Position numbers and translations under genes: made by a program. Shown in pieces: positions 1-8,972 of a stretch of DNA of 64,000 nt (position 1 is the stretch's first letter; each line of letters starts with the position of its first letter). The notes beneath the pieces were generated by a model that saw nothing but the letters and a program-made list of their open reading frames with translations, did no database searches and was not told the origin of the DNA. Location: contig JABLUY010000161.1 of NCBI GenBank assembly GCA_013306675.1, positions 1 through 64,000 on the forward strand. The letters run 5' to 3'. The DNA is from Thraustochytrium sp. TN22 (taxonomy: Eukaryota > Sar > Bigyra > Thraustochytrida > Thraustochytriidae).

Positions 1-76
1 GCCGCCGCGCCGCGGCCGCCGCCGCCGCCGCCCCTGCCGCCGGCCAGCCGGCCGCCGCCCGGGCGCGCTCTCCGCC

Positions 77-107
<31 letters not shown>

Positions 108-803
108 GCGCGCGAGCCTCTGCCGCGAGCGGTTCTGCGCTGCCGCTGACTCTCGCTCGCGTGGAAGCCGCGGCCGCTGGCCACCCGGGCTCGCCGGCGC
201 CTGCCCAGGCCCTGCCGGTCTCGGACAAAGTATCAGAAAGAAAGAAAGAAAGCAAGAACCTGAGCTTTCACGGAAGATAGTTAGCGAAAGATAGCGAAAG
301 AAACAACCAGGAAGGGCGCGAGCTGCCGCGGCCCTTCCCGCTCGCCTGGTCGCCGCGGGAGCCGTGCCCGCCAGGCCGCCAGGCCGCTCGGCCTCGGGGG
401 ATCGGCCGCGGCGCAGAAAGAAAGAAGTTGAACTCGTTGCAAGAAACACAAGGAAGAAAAGGAGGCAAACGCGCCGCGCTCCCGCGGACGCGCCCCGTGC
501 CCTCGCCGCGGCGTGCAGCCGGCCGGGCGCCGCACGGTACCGGTACCTCGGTACGCTTAAGCGAGACCGTCGCGGTACCGGTACCGGGTACCGCAGCGGC
601 GGCGCAGCACGGACACAGCACAGAACTCGAACCAGGACGGAAACTTAAGCCTTGCAAGCCGCGGCGCGGCGCGGCGCGGCGGCCGGCGCGCGGCCACGGC
701 GCGCGCTCGCGGGTCGCGCGCGAGCGGGTCGCGCTCGCGGGTCGCGCGGGCGCGCTCGCGGGCCGGTCAGTCGGATCGATCGACGGCGAGGCGTGGCGCG
801 GAC
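1..803. other. GC-rich spacer with no convincing gene
   Basis: Long overlapping open frames here come from extreme GC content and low-complexity Pro/Arg/Ala codons; none resembles a protein family. The first 120 bases are almost pure CCG/GCC repeat. A short AAAG microsatellite lies near 236-254, and GGTACC palindromes cluster at 534-594. The 3' part is probably promoter and 5' leader of the ankyrin gene that starts at 804. Confidence 0.6.
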
Positions 804-1877
804 ATGGAGCTGGACCTGCAGCTGGGCGAGGACCAGCGCGCCGCGAGCTGCGCGCAGGCAGCGAGCAGGACGCAGCGGGCGCTGGCGGCGGCGGCCGGGG
901 AGGCAGGGGAGGCGGCGCTGGTGGTCGTGGCGGTGGTCCTGGCCGCACTGGCCGGGGTGGCGCTGGTGGCAGCGGCGAGGCGCAGGCCGGAGAGATGCTG
1001 CGGATGCGGAGGGCCGGGGGCCTGGCGCGCGGACCACGGGCGCATCACGCTGCAGGAGCTGGCCGCGTACGACCAGCGCGCGTCGAGCGCGGCGCAGTCC
1101 GCCTTCGCCAAGCGGCTGCGCATGCAGCCGGCCGGCGAGCTCGTCCAGGTGCTGCTGTTGTGCGCCTTCCACGGGCTTCCTCGCACGCTGCGCGCGGCCT
1201 GCGCGGAGCTGGAGCCGGACGGAGGGGATGCGCACCGCTTCATGAATGAGGCGCTGCTGCTGGCGGCGCGCAACGGGTCTGTGGGCGTCGTGCGCGAGCT
1301 GCTCAGCGCCGGCCTGGCCGACGTCAACGCCTGCAGCTCGCACCGCAACTCGGCCCTCATCTGCGCGGCAAGCAAGGGCCATGCCGACGTCGTGCGCCTG
1401 CTGCTGCAGCGCGAGTTCGGCGTGAACCCGAACCAGGCCAACTCCTTCGGAGCCACAGCGCTGGCCAGCGCGGCCGAGCACGGCTTCGTTGACATTGTCG
1501 ACGCGCTGCTGCGGCGGGCCGACCTCGACGCCGCTGCCAGCGCCAACCTCGCCGTGCGATCCGCGGCGGACCGCCGCCATGACCGCATCGTGCAGCGCCT
1601 GCTCGAGGCCTCGCCGCGCGTGCGTCTGCCCCGGCCGCCGCGCGGGGCCGCCCCGAACCCGCTCCTGCGCTACCTGCGCTGCGCAGCGCTCGTTCACGCC
1701 GCGCAGGCCTCCCACATGGTCCGCGCGGACCTCTTCTTCCCAGTCGACTTGCCACACGCGCTGCGCGCGCGCATCGTCGCTATGGCTCTGGGGCTCGGCG
1801 TGGTTCTCGTTGGCCCTCTGCGCGAAGACCCGGCCATGGCCATTGAACGCCTCGTCGATGCGGCGGCACCGTCATGA
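804..1877 (+). CDS. Ankyrin-repeat protein with N-terminal membrane segment
   Basis: A 357-residue protein. A hydrophobic stretch at about residues 32-54, followed by arginines, looks like one transmembrane helix or signal anchor. After a linker with a cysteine cluster (CCGCGG), residues about 145-270 contain three to four ankyrin-like units with the typical helix pattern (LLLAARNGSVGVVRELL, ALICAASKGHADVVRLLL, ALASAAEHGFVDIVDALL). Ankyrin repeats bind partner proteins, so a membrane-anchored scaffold is the likely role. No catalytic domain is visible. The start at 804 is the first ATG that keeps the hydrophobic segment near the N-terminus. It is convergent with the CoA-transferase gene, only 21 bases away. 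The specific partner is unknown. Confidence 0.75.
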   Translation: MELDLQLGEDQRAASCAQAASRTQRALAAAAGEAGEAALVVVAVVLAALAGVALVAAARRRPERCCGCGGPGAWRADHGRITLQELAAYDQRASSAAQSAFAKRLRMQPAGELVQVLLLCAFHGLPRTLRAACAELEPDGGDAHRFMNEALLLAARNGSVGVVRELLSAGLADVNACSSHRNSALICAASKGHADVVRLLLQREFGVNPNQANSFGATALASAAEHGFVDIVDALLRRADLDAAASANLAVRSAADRRHDRIVQRLLEASPRVRLPRPPRGAAPNPLLRYLRCAALVHAAQASHMVRADLFFPVDLPHALRARIVAMALGLGVVLVGPLREDPAMAIERLVDAAAPS

Positions 1878-1898
1878 CTTGATTTTATAAAAATAAAA

Positions 1899-3398
1899 TC
1901 ATCCTTTTGTCTGTGCAGGAGGTCTTGCATTGCGCCACCACTGCGGCGGGCTCGACCCGATGGCCACAATGCGGTCCCCAACGCGAGGCCAGGGCCCACC
2001 GCCTGGCGCCGGCCGCAGAGGCACGTCCATCATGCGCAGCGCGCGGCCATCAGGCGCCTTGCGCTCGACAAGAAGGTGGCGCACCGCATCCTCGGGCAGG
2101 TCCGTCGCCGCGGTCCACGAGCCGCCGCTCGCCTTGAGACCTTGGTCCTCGAGCCACTGAGCGGTCCGCGCCAGCGAGACGCGAACGACGCGGGATGCCG
2201 GATCCTCCCCTGCGCCATCCTGCTCCGCGGTGGCGGCCAGCGCGCCGAATGCCGCCAGGTACCCCGTCACATAGTCGAGGAGCTGCACGGGGAGGTGCAC
2301 CGTGGCATGGCCATTGCCGAGCGCTCGCGAGTGGGTGTGGGCGAGGCCCGTGGCGCACTGCGCGAGCGAGTCGAAGCCGCGCTTGCCTGCCCATGGGCCA
2401 AGCCGTGAGTACGCATCAATCTCCACAACGACAAGCCCCGGGTGCCGCGCAGCGAGCGCCTCCGAGGACAGACCGTGCCTGTCGAGGCAGCCGCGTCGGT
2501 AGGCGTTGAGCACCACATCGGCGCCTGCCAGCAGGTCCTCCATCTGGGCGCGGCCCTGCTCCGACTGCAGGTCCACCTCGCAGGCCTCCTTGCCAGCGCC
2601 CGTGAAGAGCGCCAGCGCCGGGATGTAGGGCAGCCCAGGCCCGCTCACGCGCAGCACCTCGGCGCCAAAGTCCGCCAGCGTGCGGCCCGCCATGGGCCCG
2701 GCCAGCACGCGCGTGAGATCCAAGCACCGCAGGCCGCTCGCGCCCGGGCCGCGTTGCTTGCGGGCCGCCACGCGCGCGTGTGCCCTCGCTCGCGCGTCCT
2801 CGTTGTCGCCACCGTCACGGCGCACGAACTCCAGCAGCGGCAGCTCCCGCACGGCGGCGCTCTGCGGGTGCGCGGCCCACTCCTCGGCGCTGCGCACGGC
2901 TGCGGCGCAGGCGCCAGCGGCCGTGAGCTCCGCCTCGAGCGCGAGCGTGTCGGAGACACTCGCGATGGCCCTCTCCACCTTGTCGCGTTCGTCGCCGGCC
3001 TGCAGGCCCAGCGCGTCCAGCGCGCGCTGGCGGTGGTGCGGAAAGTTGCAGTGCAGCTGAATGCCGCGGCCATCGCCGCCCACGTACAGCCCGCTCACCG
3101 GGTCCCATGTCTTGATGGGCTCGCCGTCAAGCGTCACATAGCGGTCCTGGCGGATGGCCGCGGCGGCCGCGACTGGGTCCACGTGCACCTGCGCTGCCTC
3201 CGGCGCCGCGGCCACGAGCCCGACGGCGGCCAGAGCGGCGCACGCCACGCGCTCCGCGTAGAATGGAGTCTTGATGAGCGCGTCCGCGTCCGCCACCGTC
3301 GCCTGCAGCTGCAGCTGCGCCGTCAGCTGGCCCTGGGAGAGCCCTGCGCACGCGAGGACCTCCTCGAGCGCCTTGCCCACGGCCCTCGCGAACGCCAT
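1899..3398 (-). CDS. Family III CoA-transferase (CaiB/BaiF type), permuted domain order
   Basis: A 499-residue protein. From about residue 225 it carries the hallmark start of family III CoA-transferases (LDLTRVLAGP, then LADFGAEVLRV), followed by the ADVVLNAYRRG and LGPWAGKRGFD regions and a probable catalytic Asp in LLDYVTGYLAAFGALAA. The family moves CoA between carboxylic acids or isomerises acyl-CoAs. The segment that normally forms the C-terminal part (GLYVGGDGRGIQLHCNF, an RSAEEW motif, then HPQ) instead lies before the core, at about residues 95-190, so the order is permuted. The open frame extends 27 codons upstream, but the ATG at 3398 is the likelier start. Substrate cannot be told. 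It is divergent from the MICU-like gene, with 413 bases between starts. Confidence 0.85.
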   Translation of the reverse strand: MAFARAVGKALEEVLACAGLSQGQLTAQLQLQATVADADALIKTPFYAERVACAALAAVGLVAAAPEAAQVHVDPVAAAAAIRQDRYVTLDGEPIKTWDPVSGLYVGGDGRGIQLHCNFPHHRQRALDALGLQAGDERDKVERAIASVSDTLALEAELTAAGACAAAVRSAEEWAAHPQSAAVRELPLLEFVRRDGGDNEDARARAHARVAARKQRGPGASGLRCLDLTRVLAGPMAGRTLADFGAEVLRVSGPGLPYIPALALFTGAGKEACEVDLQSEQGRAQMEDLLAGADVVLNAYRRGCLDRHGLSSEALAARHPGLVVVEIDAYSRLGPWAGKRGFDSLAQCATGLAHTHSRALGNGHATVHLPVQLLDYVTGYLAAFGALAATAEQDGAGEDPASRVVRVSLARTAQWLEDQGLKASGGSWTAATDLPEDAVRHLLVERKAPDGRALRMMDVPLRPAPGGGPWPRVGDRIVAIGSSPPQWWRNARPPAQTKG

Positions 3399-3811
3399 CG
3401 CGCAGGGCCGACCCGCGGTGCTTGCAGAAGGCCGTCTGCGTGCCGTGCGACAGCCCCTCGCCGCCTCACGCCGCCTCACGGCGCCTCAGGGCCGCGCAAG
3501 TGGTGTTCGCGGGCCGCGAAAGACGATGATGATGAAGATGATGGGCTTGCGCGGGTCGGCGTCGTGCGCCCCGCAAAGCGAGCTCGAGCTCGACCTTGGG
3601 CTCGAGAAGAACGGCCAGAGATTCGGAGAGGTCTCGTGCTCGCCTGGGCCCTGATGGTGCGCCGGCTGGTCCGGTGCAGCGAGAAGCTCGCTCGCCGCTT
3701 GCGTCAGGTTTGGGGTCTGGCGAATCCCTGCACGGGGTGGGCGCGAACCCGAGGTGGCAAAACCCAGACTCGTACTCCGCGCGCGCGCTCGGACCTCTCG
3801 CGCGCGGGGTG
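3399..3811. other. Shared 413-bp divergent promoter region
   Basis: This spacer separates the start codons of the CoA-transferase (minus) and MICU-like (plus) genes, so both promoters must lie in it or overlap it. It has a short ATGATG run near 3525-3543 and GAGCTC repeats near 3580-3605. No TATA box or other defined element is recognisable. Confidence 0.5.
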
Positions 3812-5432
3812 ATGCGGCGCGCGGCGGCAGCGGCGGCGGCGGCGGCGGCGGCACGCGCGGGCGCGGGGCGTCGGCCGCTGCGCTGGGCGGCGCTGGGCGT
3901 GGCGGCGACGCTGGGCGCGGCCGGCGTGGCGCTGGGCCAGAGCGGCGTGGCGGCGGCTGACGCGGAGGGCAAGCCGTCGAGCGCGGCGTCCAATGAGCGC
4001 GCCATGTCGCGCTTCGCTAGCCGCACACGGCTGCGGCGCGCCAACACGAACCTGACAAGTCTGGACAGCGTCATCCTCGGCTACGAGTACCGGCTGCGCG
4101 AGACCGCGTCGCTGGAGAAGATCTTCAAGTACTTTAGCTCGGTTGTGCTGGACGGCGAGGAGTTCATGACGCCGCTCGACCTTGGTACGTTGCTCGCCGG
4201 ATCAGTCATTGGCGGAGCAAGTCTCTCGCTGTCTCGCTGTCTCTCTGTCTCTCTCTCTGTCTCTCTCTCTGTCTCTCTCTGTCTCTCTCTCTGTCTCTCT
4301 TTCCCTCTGCGTGTCATAAAACGATTGACTGACGTTGAGTGTGTGCCACGCAGTGCGGGCCATCAGCCCGGGCGTGCCGCCGTCGCCCAACTCGCGGCCC
4401 ATCAACATCCCGCTCTTCGAGAAGCACGGGGCGGACAAGCTGGAGTTCACCAAGGACGAAATGCCGGACTTCTTTCGGTTCGGCGAGGACGACTCGGGCC
4501 TCATCTCGTACGCGAGGTTCCTGGTGATCGTGACGTTGCTGGCCATGCCGGCGGCCGAGGTGCCGGTGGCGTTCGGCATGTGCGCGGGCGAAGACTTCCG
4601 CAAGGTGCAGCTGCGCGGCGCCGGGCTCAACGTGCACAACTTCCACTTCATCATGGAGCGCAACATCAAGATCCAGGGCCAGGGCTACACGAGCGACCAC
4701 GAGCCGCCCAGCATCGCGCACTACTTGTTCGGTCCGGACCTGAAGCGCACGCTGACGTTCGAGCAGTTCCGCGACTTTCACCTGGAGCTGCGCAACAACG
4801 TGCAGCACATGCAGTACTTTCTGCTGAGCGACGGCCTGGACGGCCAGGGCGAAGTCTTCATGACGCTGCAGGCCTTCGCGCGCAGCGTGGCGGCGCTCGT
4901 GCCATCGGACTACCGGTCCGAGTTTTTGGAGCGCGCCACCTCGGTCGCATACACGCAGCTGCCGCCGGAGGTGGTGGACCAGGAGATCGCGGCGGGTCGA
5001 CTGCCGGACACAGTGGACCGCGAGAACGTCGTCGGCAACCAGCTGCGCGTGACGTTTGACCAGTTCGTCATTTGGCAGGAGGTCGTGCGCTCGCTGGTGC
5101 AGATGGAGACGGCCGTGCGCCGCTACAGCTACGAGGATGGCCACTTCAGCCCGACCAACATCAACCGCGCCGCGCTCGCCGTCACCGGCGACAAGCTGAC
5201 CAAGGCGCAGGTGTGGACGCTCTTCCACCTCTTCGACGAGGCCGACAAGCGCGAGCTGCATCACGACCAGTTCGTGCGCCTGTTGCTGCCGCACAGCATG
5301 TCCACGAACCCGCGCTTCGCCGACGAGGGTCTGGGCCTCGGCTCTCTGTTTGAGTGCCTGCAGACCGAGTGCTCCAAGTGCGTTCGCAACTGGTACGAGG
5401 GCACCACCGACAGCGACGAGGAGCAGACTTGA
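3812..5432 (+). CDS. MICU-type mitochondrial calcium uniporter regulator, two exons
   Basis: Joining 3812..4184 and 4354..5432 gives 483 residues. The N-terminus (Ala/Arg-rich, then a hydrophobic helix at about 24-45) fits a mitochondrial presequence plus anchor. MICU hallmarks follow: YEYRLRETASLEKIFKYF, the EEFMTPLDL...RAI segment spanning the intron, a GLISYARFL segment, HYLFGPDLKRTLTFEQF, and a C-terminal LFHLFDEADKREL region. MICU proteins sit in the intermembrane space and gate the uniporter according to calcium. Both regions that should be calcium-binding EF loops are degenerate: the first, after AFGMCA at about residue 195, lacks the acidic pattern; the second, from Asp418, keeps the first Asp but has Ala, Lys and Arg at positions 3, 5 and 6. 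It may therefore be a non-sensing paralogue. Confidence 0.85.
4185..4353 (+). other. Spliceosomal intron of the MICU-like gene
   Basis: The donor is GTACGT and the acceptor is CACGCAG. The intron is 169 bp, phase 1, and rejoins Gly-codon base G with TG to give Val. Its removal joins FMTPLDL to VRAIS, exactly as in MICU relatives. It is dominated by a CTCTCTGT tandem repeat (about 4207-4305), which supplies the polypyrimidine tract. Confidence 0.88.
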
Positions 5433-5807
5433 CAGTCAGACAGTGAGCGCGTGTGCGCGGCAGGCCCGAGGGCCCGAGAGCCGGAATGCAAAAAAATGCG
5501 AGCCAGCGCGGCCATTGTAAACAACACACACAACGTAGAGCGGTGGCGGAGGAGAGAGACTCGCTCGCAAAAGATTTCGAAAAGAAGGAGAAAGCTTCAA
5601 GTTACATTCGATTTGGCTGGTCCATCTCGGAGGGCACATGGTCTTCGAAAGTAGTAGCGGCCATGGCGGGTCACCGGTACTCTCGCTGTCTGGCTGGCTT
5701 GTTTACAATAAAAAGTGCGTGCAGTGGTCGGCCGGCGCGCGGCATGCAGACAAAGCATGGCGGGCCGGCGAGTTGCGGGGAAACCGCGCCTCACTGTGAG
5801 CGCGAAA
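5433..5807. other. Convergent 3' spacer
   Basis: This 375-bp spacer between the ends of the MICU-like gene and the small minus-strand gene is less GC-rich than the coding DNA. An AATAAA-like signal occurs near 5707 on the plus strand (ACAATAAAAAG). No gene was recognised. Confidence 0.5.
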
Positions 5808-6311
5808 TCATGCGGCCTTCTTGAGCGGGTAGCGCCGCTGCAGAATGCGCTGCGACACGTGGAAGACGACGTTGAAGAAGCGGTCGCGCTCCTTGTCGTC
5901 GCGCAGCGTGCACGCCAGCACCGTGATGAGGGCCTCGGCCACGACGCGCAGCACGATGACAGCGCTGAGCTTGAAGTCGTGGTCGTTGGAGTCCATCTCG
6001 AGCAGCGGCCAGACGCTGAGAACCTCGGGCAGCAGCTTCTCCTCGAGCGCCTCGAGCGTCTGCGCGCCGTAGGCGGCCTGCAGCTTGCGCGCCGGGGCGC
6101 TGCCCAGGAGCGTCTTGAGCTTCTTGCTCTCCTTCTCCGGGTTCCACCGCGCCTCGCGCAGGCGCTGCTGCTTCCAGTCCAGCACCGCCGCGAAGAGCCG
6201 CGTCTCGCGCAGGTACTCGATGTTGAAGTCCGCGCCGAGGCGCCTCCAGTCCTCGCCGTCCTCCTCCGGCAGCAGCACCACCTCGGCGCGCTCCGCGAAG
6301 GACACCGGCAT
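5808..6311 (-). CDS. Small conserved-looking protein of unknown function
   Basis: A 167-residue protein starting at the ATG at 6311. It is mostly helical, with charged and Leu-rich segments (RRLGADFNIEYLRE, WNPEKESKKLKTLLG) and a moderately hydrophobic helix in the last third (LSAVIVLRVVAEALITVLA) that could be buried or membrane-associated. It ends in a basic LKKAA tail. Composition is far from that of shadow frames, which supports a real gene. I do not recognise the family. The frame stays open upstream through a polyglutamine (CAG) run immediately before this ATG, so a longer isoform or an upstream exon is possible. Confidence 0.6.
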   Translation of the reverse strand: MPVSFAERAEVVLLPEEDGEDWRRLGADFNIEYLRETRLFAAVLDWKQQRLREARWNPEKESKKLKTLLGSAPARKLQAAYGAQTLEALEEKLLPEVLSVWPLLEMDSNDHDFKLSAVIVLRVVAEALITVLACTLRDDKERDRFFNVVFHVSQRILQRRYPLKKAA

Positions 6312-6315
6312 CCTG

Positions 6316-6320
<5 letters not shown>

Positions 6321-6353
<33 letters not shown>
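6321..6353. repeat. (CTG)11 trinucleotide repeat
   Basis: Eleven perfect CTG units. On the minus strand these read CAG and would encode polyglutamine in frame with, and just upstream of, the ATG of the 167-residue gene. It is therefore either 5' leader or the N-terminus of a longer protein. Confidence 0.95.
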
Positions 6354-7030
6354 AAAACCTGCTTCGTTGCAGCTCTGCCGCCCTCGAGTTCTCTTCGTCC
6401 ACTCGCCGAGGCTTCGGCTCGCGCCCGCACAAGCCGGCGCCGCGCTGCTGCAGAACCGCCTCACTCGTGACCGGAGAGCGAGCTGGCCGCCTCCTTGCGC
6501 GCCGCCCCGCCCGCTGCTGCTCGCTCTGCTCTGCTCTCTCTGCTCGCGGTCCTTCGCCGCAGCTGGCCCTGCCTGTCCCGGCTCGCGCCGCCGTCCACGA
6601 CGAACTCCACGCGGGCGAGGTTCCGCGCCGTGGCCGTGTTCCAGTCGCTCCGCCGCTTGCTTCTTCAAGCTCGCTCTGCTGCTCGCGCTCGACTCGGGTC
6701 TGCCGGCGCCCGCGCCGCGCTCGTACGCGGCGGCCGACGCCGCGGCCGAACCGCGGCTCGCGCGCACCGCGCTGGGCGCGCTGGGCGCGGGCGGGAGCCG
6801 GGCGCTGGCCGCCGTCGGCCGCGCCGTCGGCCGCGCGCGGTCTCGCCGCACCGGCCACCGGCGGCGGCCAGCGCAGCGCAGCGCGGCGCAGGGCCGCCGC
6901 GCCGCCGCGGTTCGGCCGGCCGCCGCGGGCGCGGGCGCGGGCGCGGCGCGGCGCGGCCTGCCGGAGGGAGGGAGGGAGGGAGCGAGGGAGCGAGGCGAGC
7001 GAGGCAGGAGCGGAGGGCGGCAGGCAGGCA

Positions 7031-7124
7031 GGGCGAGGCGGGGCGAGGCGGGGCGAGGCGAGGCGAGGCGAGGCGAGGCGGGGCGAGGCGAGGCGAGGCG
7101 AGGCGAGGCGAGGCGAGGCGAGGA
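7031..7124. repeat. GAGGC/GGGGC pentanucleotide array
   Basis: About 18 tandem copies of a 5-base unit alternating between GAGGC and GGGGC, preceded by GGGA and GGCA runs from 6963. The plus strand is strongly purine-rich, so it could form R-loops or quadruplexes. It lies in the divergent spacer. Confidence 0.9.
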
Positions 7125-7618
7125 CGCGGGGCGGCGGCGGAGAGCCTGGGAGGGCAAGCGCGGGCAAGCGCGCCGCGGGCAAGCACGGGAGACGCAGTTT
7201 GAAATGGATGAATTTGAACGTGCGCGAAAGGGCCGCGGCGCTGATGACGGCGGCCAGCGCGGCCCAGGCTCAGGCTGGCCGTGAGCGGGGATGGTGTTCG
7301 TCACAGCGCCCGTGGCCGCCGCGCTGGCCCAGCTGGCCCAGGGCCAGCGGGGCCAGCGCCGGTCACGGATGGAGGCCCTGGTCGACGCCGAATGAATGAT
7401 GGTGAAAGGTAGTGTGCGCGGGGATGGAGTCCGCGGGGACCGCGCTGGCCGCTCGACAACGCAGGCGGCGCGGTCGCTCAATCAAACATCGGCCGCGCGC
7501 ATCGGTTTACTCGCACCGCTCCGACGGACGCGCGGGCGACGCGCGGCGCTGGGGCGCGTGGCGCTGACACAGGGCCGCGAGGCGAACCTGGCACCGGCAC
7601 GCGCACCGTCACGGAGAC

Positions 7619-8818
7619 ATGGCGCTGGCCATGGCCGTGAGGATCTGTGGCGCAGCCGGGCGCAGCGGGCGCAGCGCCGCGGCGGCGCAGGCCGGCTGGC
7701 GCGCGACGCGGCGCGGGCTCGCAAGCTCGGCGTCCTCGTCTTCTTCCTCTTCCTCTTCCTCTTCACCGCCGCCGCCGCCGCCGCCGCGCACGGTGCGCTT
7801 CGAAGGAAGCGCGGCGGAGCCGCAGCGCGACACGGAGCTGTCGTGGGCAGTGGCGGCCTGCGGCGTGGTCAAGGGCAGCCGCGAGGTGGTATGGAATGCA
7901 GACGTGCGGGAACTCGTGCAGGGTATGGGTGCCGAGGCCCAAAAAATGGACGTCGCGGACCAGGTGCTGCAGCTGGACGAAGGGAACCTGGACAAGGCCA
8001 CCTTTAGTGAGATCATCAGCAGCGCGCAGGGCGCGATCGGGGCACATGCGCCGCACGCGGGCACGCTGTATGCCGTGGACGGCCTCGTGGGCGGCCGGCC
8101 CGGCGCTCACGTGCGGGCCATCACGGACCACATTGGCACCGCCGCGCTGCTCACGCTCATGCTGCGGCCGACCGCCGAGGCGGCGAGCGAGACCCAGGCA
8201 GATCTGAGCGGGCGCCCAGACGTCGTCCTGGTGCACTCCGCGACCCTGGACGAGGAGTCCCCAGGCGCTTACTGCGCTTCCTTTGGCAAGCGCGCGGCGG
8301 TGCGCGGCGTCGTGGCCATGCAGCCGTTCGCCGAGGCGCTCCTGAGGCCGCTCGGCACGGTCCTCGCGCAGCGCAAGCGCACCCCGACGCTCTGCCTGAC
8401 CGGGGCGCTCTCGATGGACGAGAGCGATCCGAATGGTCCTCTGGTGGCGCTTCACATTGGTCCTCACTCTGACGTCCCCAGCGCGGAGCTGCTCGCCTGC
8501 CAGCACGTCACGCTCAATGCGCAAGGCGCCGCGCCCGTGTGGCGGTGTCTCGCGGTGCCCGGCGCGGACGACCGAGTCGCCGACGTGCGAATCGTCGACA
8601 GCCTTGGGACCGCCGTGGTCCCAGCGCCGCCGTGTGAACCCACGCCGCCTGGGCGCATCATCCTGCCGGCGTCCCTCGCCCACCTCACACCGACGCAGAC
8701 CTTGCTGGAGACCCATAGCTTTGCTCAGGGTGGCACGGACCAAGAGCGCGCCCTCTTGCAGTCGCTCCTCCACGCGGCCTCCGCCAAGGTGCACTGGGGT
8801 CTCCCTGACAAGACATAG
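7619..8818 (+). CDS. PEP carboxykinase-like protein lacking the ATP-binding P-loop
   Basis: A 399-residue protein. The Arg/Ala-rich start with no acidic residues (about 1-37) suggests mitochondrial import; a Ser run and Pro run follow. Residues about 120-215 track the N-terminal domain of ATP-type PEP carboxykinase: the LDEGNLDKATFSEII helix, then TLYAVDGLVGG and VRAITDHIGTAALLTLMLRP, then DVVLVHSATL. That enzyme normally converts oxaloacetate plus ATP to PEP. The second half has no recognisable GxSGTGKT P-loop or the metal-binding residues after it, and the protein is about 130 residues shorter than the family. I infer a PEPCK-derived non-enzymatic or novel-function protein; homology rests on motif reading only. 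Confidence 0.6.
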   Translation: MALAMAVRICGAAGRSGRSAAAAQAGWRATRRGLASSASSSSSSSSSSSPPPPPPPRTVRFEGSAAEPQRDTELSWAVAACGVVKGSREVVWNADVRELVQGMGAEAQKMDVADQVLQLDEGNLDKATFSEIISSAQGAIGAHAPHAGTLYAVDGLVGGRPGAHVRAITDHIGTAALLTLMLRPTAEAASETQADLSGRPDVVLVHSATLDEESPGAYCASFGKRAAVRGVVAMQPFAEALLRPLGTVLAQRKRTPTLCLTGALSMDESDPNGPLVALHIGPHSDVPSAELLACQHVTLNAQGAAPVWRCLAVPGADDRVADVRIVDSLGTAVVPAPPCEPTPPGRIILPASLAHLTPTQTLLETHSFAQGGTDQERALLQSLLHAASAKVHWGLPDKT

Positions 8819-8972
8819 CTTGGTACCCAAAGAATTCGAAATCTCCTTCCCACCGTTCTGTAGTACCGCGTGTGCAAAGGTGCCGCCGGGGTGACTCTGG
8901 CGACGGACGTCCTATTCCCTCTTGACGTCCCGAGCGGGACGCGAGCAGTCATCATCACGTCTTTTTTTCTAA

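Larger units (their letters stand above)
6312..7618. other. GC-rich spacer upstream of two divergent genes
   Basis: This 1.3-kb stretch lies between the starts of the 167-residue minus-strand gene and the PEPCK-like plus-strand gene. It has long open frames on both strands, but their predicted proteins are low-complexity Arg/Ala/Pro, so I treat them as noncoding. It contains an 11-copy CTG run and a G-rich 5-base array, listed separately. The promoters of both neighbours should be here. Confidence 0.55.

Noticed and set aside
600-650. Possible tRNA B-box (GGTTCGAGTTC on the minus strand)
   Set aside because: The bases around it do not pair as a T-arm and no A-box or acceptor stem is found at the right distance.
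268-1757. Several long open frames on both strands around the ankyrin gene
   Set aside because: They are shadows of GC-rich DNA, with Arg/Ala/Pro/Gly-rich composition and no motifs; only the frame 804-1877 has ankyrin repeats.
6312-7481. Upstream extension of the 167-residue gene to a 557-residue protein
   Set aside because: The extra part is Arg/Ala/Pro low complexity that crosses the GAGGC pentanucleotide array; the ATG at 6311 is kept.
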